Below are positions 1 through 5,103 of a stretch of DNA of 6,397 nt, piece by piece. The stretch is from DAOPXV01 sp035352535 (GTDB lineage: Bacteria > Muiribacteriota > UBA9980), in NCBI GenBank assembly GCA_964545075.1, contig CAZJFS010000217.1:1-6397 (forward strand). Reading direction: 5' to 3'. Both the position numbers and the translations under genes were made by a program. The notes below the pieces were generated by a model. The model had not been told where the DNA came from. It did not search any database and saw nothing but the letters and a program-made list of their open reading frames with translations. Each line of letters begins with the position of its first letter. The stretch's first letter is position 1.

Positions 1-21
1 ATCACAATGCGCTCAAAATAG

Positions 22-36
22 CAATAGTTTCTATTG
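22..36. repeat. Short perfect inverted repeat in the leader
   Basis: CAATAG at 22-27 and CTATTG at 31-36 are perfect reverse complements around a TTT centre. The right arm is followed by ATTTTT, and its end overlaps a possible -35 element at 34-39. It could be a weak terminator for a gene lying upstream of the window, or an operator-like site at the start of this operon. The stem is short and has only two G-C pairs, so neither role is secure. Confidence 0.35.
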
Positions 37-60
37 ATTTTTAAGATGATTTATTATAAG
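34..60 (+). promoter_or_regulatory. Tentative sigma70-type promoter before the methyltransferase gene
   Basis: TTGATT at 34-39 resembles a -35 box and TATAAG at 55-60 resembles a -10 box. The spacer is 15 bases, shorter than the preferred 17. The region is AT-rich and lies 67 bases upstream of the first start codon, a reasonable place for the operon promoter. In such AT-rich DNA matches like this arise by chance, so the call is weak. The cluster may also be transcribed from further upstream. Confidence 0.25.
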
Positions 61-116
61 ATAGACGCTGCCTGAAAATTAATTGGTAAAAAGGCAAAAT
101 TTTAATGATTCATATC

Positions 117-120
117 GGAG
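117..120 (+). promoter_or_regulatory. Ribosome binding site of the methyltransferase gene
   Basis: GGAG lies six bases before the ATG at 127, an ideal Shine-Dalgarno spacing. It supports 127 as the translation start. It is one of the two clearest ribosome binding sites in the window. Confidence 0.7.
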
Positions 121-126
121 ACCGCC

Positions 127-978
127 ATGGACGATAAAACTATTCATGCCAGAGAAGTGGCGTCAGGGAAACGCTTTAGATTCGGCAGCAACTGGCGTCA
201 GTTTCTCGCTTCGCTTAACGACGAGAGGATAAAATTCGCCGAGGATTCTCTGAAAAAAATGCTTGAAACGCCGGATCTTATCGGGAAAAGCTTCGTGGAT
301 GTCGGGTCAGGCAGCGGACTTTTCTCGCTGGCGGCCAGAAGGCTTGGCGCGCGCGTTCATTCATTCGATTTTGACACGCAGTCCTTTGAATGCACGAAGG
401 AATTGAAAAGACGCTTTTTTGCTGATGATCCCGAGTGGACCGTCGAACAGGCAAGCGCTCTTGACGCGAATTATTTGAGAACGCTTGGAAAATTCGACAT
501 CGTTTATTCATGGGGCGTTCTTCATCACACCGGAAGAATGTGGGACGCGCTGGATAAGGTTTCGGGACTTGTCGATGAAGGCGGGAAGTTTTTCGTTTCG
601 ATATATAACGACCAGGGCATAGCGAGTCGTTTTTGGACCGCGGTCAAGAAAACATACAATAAATCGCCGAAATTTATAAAATTTATAATGGTCGCATCCG
701 TCTGGGCATTCTGGGAATTGCGCGCGGCGCTGGCCAGATGCCTCAGGTTTGAAAATCCGCTCCCTTTTAATGCATGGAAGCAGCTGTCAAATCAGCGCGG
801 CATGTCGATATGGCATGATATGGTCGATTGGGTGGGCGGCTATCCTTTCGAAGTGGCTAAACCTGAACAGATCTTTGACTTTTATCGTTCACGCGGTTTT
901 GAACTCATGAAACTTAAAACCTGCGCAGGTTCTCACGGGTGTAACGAGTTTGTTTTTTTGAAACGTTCTCTGGCGTAA
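127..978 (+). CDS. Class I SAM-dependent methyltransferase, probably in glycan biosynthesis
   Basis: A 283-residue cytosolic enzyme expected to transfer a methyl group from S-adenosylmethionine. The Rossmann-type core is clear: motif I VDVGSGSGLFS at residues 57-67 binds SAM, the acidic post-I segment DFD is at 81-83, and FDIVYSWGVLHHTG at 123-136 is the usual motif II/III region. The C-terminal part has WHDMVDWVGGYPFEVA (229-244) and ends in GSHGCNEFVF (268-277). From memory, this tail is typical of a methyltransferase subgroup found in LPS and polysaccharide clusters, often loosely annotated as UbiG-like. No membrane segment or signal peptide is visible. The start is supported by GGAG six bases upstream. 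It stands first in the visible operon, six bases before a glycosyltransferase gene, so a sugar or glycan-linked substrate is likely, but the acceptor cannot be read from the sequence. The family call is firm; the substrate is inference. Confidence 0.9.
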   Translation: MDDKTIHAREVASGKRFRFGSNWRQFLASLNDERIKFAEDSLKKMLETPDLIGKSFVDVGSGSGLFSLAARRLGARVHSFDFDTQSFECTKELKRRFFADDPEWTVEQASALDANYLRTLGKFDIVYSWGVLHHTGRMWDALDKVSGLVDEGGKFFVSIYNDQGIASRFWTAVKKTYNKSPKFIKFIMVASVWAFWELRAALARCLRFENPLPFNAWKQLSNQRGMSIWHDMVDWVGGYPFEVAKPEQIFDFYRSRGFELMKLKTCAGSHGCNEFVFLKRSLA

Positions 979-984
979 TTTTTT

Positions 985-2088
985 ATGAAAAAGATAATGA
1001 TAGTAATACCGTCGCTTGCCGGCGGAGGCGCCGAGAGAGTGGCATCGCTTCTTTCGAGAAATTTTCCCGAAGATATCGAAACCGTTTTCGCGCTTTTTGA
1101 CGGGAAAATCGAATATTCTTTCCGCGGAAAGGTTGCGAATCTGAATCTGCCTGCAAAGCCGGGCGTTTTGAATAAAATATTTAATGTAGCGAGGCGGTAT
1201 TTTGCGCTGAAAAAACTTGTCGCGGTCGAAAAACCCGATGCGGTGCTGAGTTTTATGGAGAGCGCGAATCTTATAAATATATTGTGCAACGGCGGAAAGG
1301 CCTTTATAAGCGTGCGCGTTCATCCTTCGAAGAATTACGCGGACAGCTTTTTTGACAGGCTGATAGTAAAACAATACAACCGGGCCGGAAAAATTATCGC
1401 GGTATCGAAAAAAATCATCGACGATCTCGAGAAAAACTTCGGCATCTCCCGCGGGCTTGTCACGGTTGTGTATAATCCCGCTAACGTCGGCGAGATACGC
1501 GCTCTCGCGGAAGAAACTATGGATGAGAGATACGAAGCGATCTTTAATGGCGCGATCGTAATGATTACGGCCGGCCGGCTTAACGCCCAGAAAGGGCACG
1601 CGGATCTTTTGAACGCTTTTCATCTCGTGAGGCGGGAATACGAAAAATCCGGCGAAAGGATCAGACTCGTTATTATGGGGCGCGGCGAACTGGAAACGCA
1701 ACTGGAGGAATTAACCGAACGTCTTGGTCTTTCGGATTCGGTGTTTTTTATTGATTTTCAAAAAAATCCGTTCAAATTTATTAAAAAAAGTCAATTATTC
1801 GTTCTTTCCAGCAGGTATGAAGGCTTTCCAAACGCTATCATAGAGGCCATGATATGCGGTGTTCCGGTAGTATCGACCGATTGCCCGACGGGTCCCGCGG
1901 AAATATTTGAAAAGGGCGGATTTGGAAATCTTACGAAAGTGGGCGACGTTGAAGAACTTGCATCGGTGATATTGAAATTTTTAAAACGCGACAATTCCGA
2001 CATGCTGGATTTCTATAATGAAAAATTGAAGGAGTTCGATGCGGGTCGCGTAGCGCTTGAATATTTGAAGGCCTGCGGCTTGAAATAA
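985..2088 (+). CDS. Glycosyltransferase family 4 (GT-B fold), WabH/PglJ-like
   Basis: A 367-residue retaining glycosyltransferase of family GT4, expected to move a sugar from a nucleotide-sugar to a lipid-linked or growing glycan at the cytoplasmic membrane face. The N-terminal domain opens with MKKIMIVIPSLAGGGAERVA; the glycine-rich GGGAERV (13-19) is typical of the subgroup. The C-terminal donor domain begins near residue 190 with AGRLNAQKGH (196-205), continues with VIMGRGELETQL (229-240), and carries the EX7E signature E279-E287 within SSRYEGFPNAIIEAM. This is followed by VPVVSTDCPTGPAEI (293-307), which resembles WabH-like and PglJ/PglH-type enzymes. Length is normal for the family. The gene starts six bases after the methyltransferase stop, separated only by TTTTTT, with no clear Shine-Dalgarno site, so translational coupling is likely. 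An in-frame ATG at 997 is possible but would cut into the first beta strand. Donor and acceptor sugars are unknown. Confidence 0.93.
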   Translation: MKKIMIVIPSLAGGGAERVASLLSRNFPEDIETVFALFDGKIEYSFRGKVANLNLPAKPGVLNKIFNVARRYFALKKLVAVEKPDAVLSFMESANLINILCNGGKAFISVRVHPSKNYADSFFDRLIVKQYNRAGKIIAVSKKIIDDLEKNFGISRGLVTVVYNPANVGEIRALAEETMDERYEAIFNGAIVMITAGRLNAQKGHADLLNAFHLVRREYEKSGERIRLVIMGRGELETQLEELTERLGLSDSVFFIDFQKNPFKFIKKSQLFVLSSRYEGFPNAIIEAMICGVPVVSTDCPTGPAEIFEKGGFGNLTKVGDVEELASVILKFLKRDNSDMLDFYNEKLKEFDAGRVALEYLKACGLK

Positions 2089-2114
2089 TATTTGGCTTTA
2101 CCAAATTTATTGTT

Positions 2115-2119
2115 AAAGG
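2115..2119 (+). promoter_or_regulatory. Ribosome binding site deciding the GT2 start
   Basis: AAAGG lies 11 bases before the ATG at 2131. The in-frame TTG at 2092 has no purine-rich site in front of it, and the 13 residues it would add show no family similarity. ATG 2131 is therefore the preferred start, though the spacing is a little long. Confidence 0.45.
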
Positions 2120-2130
2120 CAAGATCTGAA

Positions 2131-3018
2131 ATGGAAAAAGAAGAAAATAAAAAAATAGAGGGCGGTCTTAAGATCACGGGGCGCGCTCAAAAAGTCTCGG
2201 GCGTCGAAAAGCCGCTTGTAAGCATTATTACGATAGTATATAACGGCGAACTTCATCTCGAGCAGACTATAAAAAGCGTTTTGGCCCAGACATATGAAAA
2301 TATAGAATATATCGTTATCGACGGCGGATCGAAGGACGGTTCGCTCGGCATAGTGAGAAAGTACGAAGATCGTATCGATTACTGGATGAGCGAGCCGGAT
2401 CGCGGTATCAGTGATGCTATGAACAAAGGCGTCGCTCTCGCGAACGGCGATATAGTAGGCATGATTCATTCGGATGACTGGTTCGAGCCCGATGCGGTAG
2501 AGACCGCGGTTGGCGCAATGAAAAACTATGGTTGCGACGTTTTTTGCGGAAGCCTTTGTTACTTCAAGGACGAAAAAGCTTTCTTTACGGACCGCTCGAA
2601 ACCAGAAAAGCTCCGCTCATACATGTCGGTCTGGCACCCTACGGTGTTTTTGAAAAATGAGGCGTATAAAAAAGAAGGCACGTTCGATATTTCATTTCGG
2701 TCTGGAATGGATTACGATCTGATGCTGCGGCTATTAACGAGAGGATATAAGTTCGCTTCCGTTAACCGCGTGATATCGAACATGCGCACGGGCGGCACAT
2801 CCGATCAGAGCTGGCGCAGGATGCTCGACGAGGAATACCGGATAAAGGTAAAGAATGGATTGAGCGGGGTCGGAGCGTCTTTTGATTACTATAGAAAATA
2901 TCCGGCTTATTATACGTCGGAAATCGTTAAAAAGGTTCTTGTCGCTCTGGGCTTGAATTTTGCCGTTAATTTCATGAAAAAACTTAGAAATATTATTGAT
3001 TCGAGATTTATCAAGTAG
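2131..3018 (+). CDS. Glycosyltransferase family 2 (GT-A fold), WcaA/WcaE-like
   Basis: A 295-residue inverting glycosyltransferase from ATG 2131; a TTG at 2092 would give 308 residues. After a charged, lysine-rich leader of about 25 residues, the GT-A domain begins with VSIITIVYNGE (30-40). Next come IDGGSKDGS (63-71), SEPDRGISDAMNKGV (87-101) and the metal-binding DXD-type motif HSDDW (113-117). The acceptor-side half has WHPTVFL (168-174) and a catalytic-base-like region GMDYDLMLRL (192-201). These motifs and their order fit GT2 enzymes of the colanic acid WcaA/WcaE kind in exopolysaccharide and O-antigen clusters. There is no transmembrane segment, so it should act at the cytoplasmic face of the membrane on a lipid-linked acceptor. 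It begins 42 bases after the GT4 gene, consistent with one transcript. The specific sugar cannot be predicted. Confidence 0.92.
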   Translation: MEKEENKKIEGGLKITGRAQKVSGVEKPLVSIITIVYNGELHLEQTIKSVLAQTYENIEYIVIDGGSKDGSLGIVRKYEDRIDYWMSEPDRGISDAMNKGVALANGDIVGMIHSDDWFEPDAVETAVGAMKNYGCDVFCGSLCYFKDEKAFFTDRSKPEKLRSYMSVWHPTVFLKNEAYKKEGTFDISFRSGMDYDLMLRLLTRGYKFASVNRVISNMRTGGTSDQSWRRMLDEEYRIKVKNGLSGVGASFDYYRKYPAYYTSEIVKKVLVALGLNFAVNFMKKLRNIIDSRFIK

Positions 3019-3019
3019 T

Positions 3020-3050
3020 TTGCAGCGCATGGCGAAGAGGCTATTATAAT
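3020..3050 (+). promoter_or_regulatory. Possible internal promoter before the asparagine synthetase-like gene
   Basis: A perfect -10 hexamer TATAAT lies at 3045-3050. The best -35 candidate is TTGCAG at 3020-3025, which matches only in its first three bases and leaves a long 19-base spacer. It sits in the largest gap between genes here, the 100 bases at 3019-3118. No terminator-like hairpin with a T run is seen in this gap, so read-through from the glycosyltransferase genes is equally possible. Confidence 0.3.
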
Positions 3051-3118
3051 TAACTGAATTTCTTTAGTTCCCGGGGCCGTGCGTTTCGAACCCTTAATTT
3101 ATTGCGGTTGGTGTCAAA

Positions 3119-5047
3119 ATGTGCAGAATAGCTGGTTTCATTGAATTTCATAAAAGTTCAGGATATGACCACGAACGCGTCATTAACGATATGCGCGATA
3201 GCATGATATACGGCGGGCCTGACGACGCCGGAAATTATTTAAATGCTGAAAACGGCGTTGCGTTGGGACATAGGCGCCTTTCGATCATAGATCTTTCGCC
3301 GTCGGGGCATCAGCCGATGACGGATGGCGAGCTTGTAATAATTTTTAACGGTGAGATATATAATTACGAGGCGATAAAAAAAGAACTGGAAGAAGAAGGA
3401 ATAAAGTTTAAAACATCTAGCGACACTGAAGTTATTTTAAAAGCATACAGACTCTGGGGTATGGATGCGGTTTCAAAGTTCCGTGGCATGTGGGCGTTCG
3501 CCATCTGGGACATGCGCGCTAAAACCCTCGCTCTCTGCCGCGATAGGGCCGGAGTCAAGCCGCTTTACTGGTATTTCAAGGACGGCCTTTTCATGTTTTC
3601 GTCTGAAATGAAAGCTTTTTTGAAACATCCTAAATTCACGAAAAAAATTAACGCGGCGGCGCTCGCGCTTTATTTTCAATACGGTTATATAGCTTCGCCG
3701 CATTCAATATTCGAAAATGCTTATAAACTTGAGCCGGGCAGCTTTTTGACGATCGATTCCGGCATGAATATCAGGAAAACAAAATATTGGAAGATAGAGG
3801 ATCATTATATAAAAACCCGTGCGGAACAGTCTGAATGGATGAACAAATCCGACGCGGCGGTTATGGAGGAACTCGAGGCGCTTCTGACGGAGAGTTTCAA
3901 CCTTAGAATGGTCGCGGACGTTCCGGTTGGAATGTTCCTCAGCGGCGGAGTCGATTCGTCCCTTTTGACGGCGCTTTTGTCGAAGGACGCGAAAACTCCG
4001 CTTAAAACGTTCACGATAGGTTTTCATGAAAAAGAGTATAACGAAGCCGGATGGGCTAAAAAGGTCGCCGGACATCTTGGAACTGACCATACCGAATTAT
4101 ATTGTACCGCTAAGGAAGCGTTTGAAATAATTCCGAAACTTTCAGGGATATATGATGAACCTTTCGGCGACGCTTCGGCGATACCCACGTATCTTGTTTC
4201 GGCTCTCGCCAGAAAACAGGTTACCGTATCTCTGTCAGCCGACGGCGGCGATGAACAGTTCTGCGGTTATAACAGATACTTCATGATAAGCGAGAGGATA
4301 AGAAAGATAACGCATAATCCATTTACGTCCATGCTTTCGGGCGTTCTCGAACTTATAAGCCCCGAGGCCGCGTTCGCGCTGTATGAAAAGTTCGGCGCCG
4401 TTCTTCCGAAATGGCATAACTTCCGGGATAAATTTGCGAAATTAAAAAGCGTTCTCAAATTAAGAGACGGCATCTCACAATATGATTTTTCAAACAAATA
4501 CTTTCTCGATGACGAGCTTTCCGGGCTCGGGATTGAAAAAAAAGGCGGGCAGCTTTTTAAATATGACCGTTCTTTTGACAAACACGATATTTTGACGCGC
4601 ATGATGTTCTTAGATATCAATACGTATCTTCCTGACGATGTTCTCACCAAGGTTGATCGTGCCGGCATGAGCGTGGCGCTTGAAGGCCGCGATCCTTTTC
4701 TTGATGGAAAGATCCTGGAATATTCCGCCAAATTGCCGTTGAAATTCAAATATCGCGACGGCGTCAGCAAGTTTATTCTGAAACAAATATTATACAAATA
4801 TGTTCCGCGCGAGTTTATAGACCGCCCGAAACAGGGCTTCGGCGTTCCGGTCCACGAATGGTTCAAAAACGATCTTAAAGAGCTTTATATTGAACATCTC
4901 GCTTTTGAAAAAATTAAACGCGAGGGCATATTGAACGCTGAAACGGTTTCAAAACTTTTGGATGATTATCTCAACGGCCGCGGCGTTAACGCTTATAAAC
5001 TATGGTTTTTATTTATGTTTGAGTTGTGGGTTGAAAAGTATATGTAA
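3119..5047 (+). CDS. asnB: Glutamine-dependent asparagine synthetase-like amidotransferase (AsnB family)
   Basis: A 642-residue two-domain enzyme. The N-terminal class II glutaminase domain (about 1-215) releases ammonia from glutamine. Its nucleophile is Cys2, exposed when Met1 is removed, which fixes the start at 3119 despite a poor Shine-Dalgarno site. Other glutamine-site elements are R53 in HRRLSIID (51-58), FNGEIYN (76-82) and SSD (100-102). The C-terminal synthetase domain has the ATP pyrophosphatase loop FLSGGVDSS (273-281), YDEPFGDAS (345-353), SADGGDEQFCGYNRY (373-387) and LPDDVLTKVDRAGM (504-517). All catalytic regions look intact and the length is normal. Family chemistry: ATP activates a carboxylate as an acyl-adenylate, which ammonia then amidates. 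The substrate may be aspartate. Because the gene follows two glycosyltransferases, amidation of a uronic acid in the glycan (WbpS-like) is a serious alternative. Oddities are Arg3 where Gly or Ser is usual, and GGPDD (32-36) where RGPDD is usual. The gene symbol denotes the family only. Confidence 0.93.
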   Translation: MCRIAGFIEFHKSSGYDHERVINDMRDSMIYGGPDDAGNYLNAENGVALGHRRLSIIDLSPSGHQPMTDGELVIIFNGEIYNYEAIKKELEEEGIKFKTSSDTEVILKAYRLWGMDAVSKFRGMWAFAIWDMRAKTLALCRDRAGVKPLYWYFKDGLFMFSSEMKAFLKHPKFTKKINAAALALYFQYGYIASPHSIFENAYKLEPGSFLTIDSGMNIRKTKYWKIEDHYIKTRAEQSEWMNKSDAAVMEELEALLTESFNLRMVADVPVGMFLSGGVDSSLLTALLSKDAKTPLKTFTIGFHEKEYNEAGWAKKVAGHLGTDHTELYCTAKEAFEIIPKLSGIYDEPFGDASAIPTYLVSALARKQVTVSLSADGGDEQFCGYNRYFMISERIRKITHNPFTSMLSGVLELISPEAAFALYEKFGAVLPKWHNFRDKFAKLKSVLKLRDGISQYDFSNKYFLDDELSGLGIEKKGGQLFKYDRSFDKHDILTRMMFLDINTYLPDDVLTKVDRAGMSVALEGRDPFLDGKILEYSAKLPLKFKYRDGVSKFILKQILYKYVPREFIDRPKQGFGVPVHEWFKNDLKELYIEHLAFEKIKREGILNAETVSKLLDDYLNGRGVNAYKLWFLFMFELWVEKYM

Positions 5048-5080
5048 CCTTATCAAAACATGTTTGAATTGATAAGGTTA
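5045..5080 (+). terminator. Perfect 12-bp inverted repeat spanning the asnB-like stop codon; possible weak terminator
   Basis: TAACCTTATCAA at 5045-5056 and TTGATAAGGTTA at 5069-5080 are exact reverse complements with a 12-base loop. The TAA stop codon is the first three bases of the left arm. In RNA the stem can extend outward by a G-U and a U-A pair. The loop region contains its own palindrome, AAACATGTTT (5056-5065). Only three of the twelve pairs are G-C, and the downstream sequence TAAAATATTT is AU-rich without a clean T run. It is therefore a weak candidate for an intrinsic terminator. It could instead protect the mRNA 3' end, or be a protein-binding operator for the next gene. The structure is certain; the role is not. 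Confidence 0.5.
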
Positions 5081-5092
5081 TAAAATATTTGC

Positions 5093-5097
5093 GGGAG
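5093..5097 (+). promoter_or_regulatory. Ribosome binding site deciding the zinc ribbon-NHL start
   Basis: GGGAG lies six bases before the ATG at 5104. Starts at TTG 5089 or ATG 5098 would place this site inside or directly against the start codon, so ATG 5104 is the best choice. The protein then begins MNCQKCG, directly at the first zinc knuckle. Confidence 0.65.
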
Positions 5098-5103
5098 ATG
5101 CAT

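Noticed and set aside
1..44. C-terminal end of an upstream gene
   Set aside because: All three forward frames stop in this stretch (at 21, 37 and 44), and the available residues are too few to choose one. A gene on the other strand is also possible, so no partial CDS is called.
979..984. TTTTTT after the methyltransferase stop as a terminator tail
   Set aside because: No hairpin precedes it, and the next gene begins immediately after, so termination here is unlikely.
889..1701. Long open frame of 270 codons on the minus strand
   Set aside because: It lies opposite the GT4 gene, whose motifs are unambiguous. The minus-strand translation is rich in Phe, Arg and Lys with no recognisable motifs. 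Such shadows are common given the codon pattern here.
3083..3093. GTTTCGAACCC resembling a tRNA T-arm, possibly a tRNA or attachment-site remnant
   Set aside because: On neither strand do the flanking bases pair to make a T stem, and no anticodon arm, acceptor stem or CCA end is near. The match is too short to support a tRNA or att site.
4267..4866. Open frame of 199 codons on the minus strand
   Set aside because: It is fully inside the AsnB-like gene on the opposite strand, covering conserved motifs of that gene. Its own translation is Ser- and Arg-rich with no family signal.
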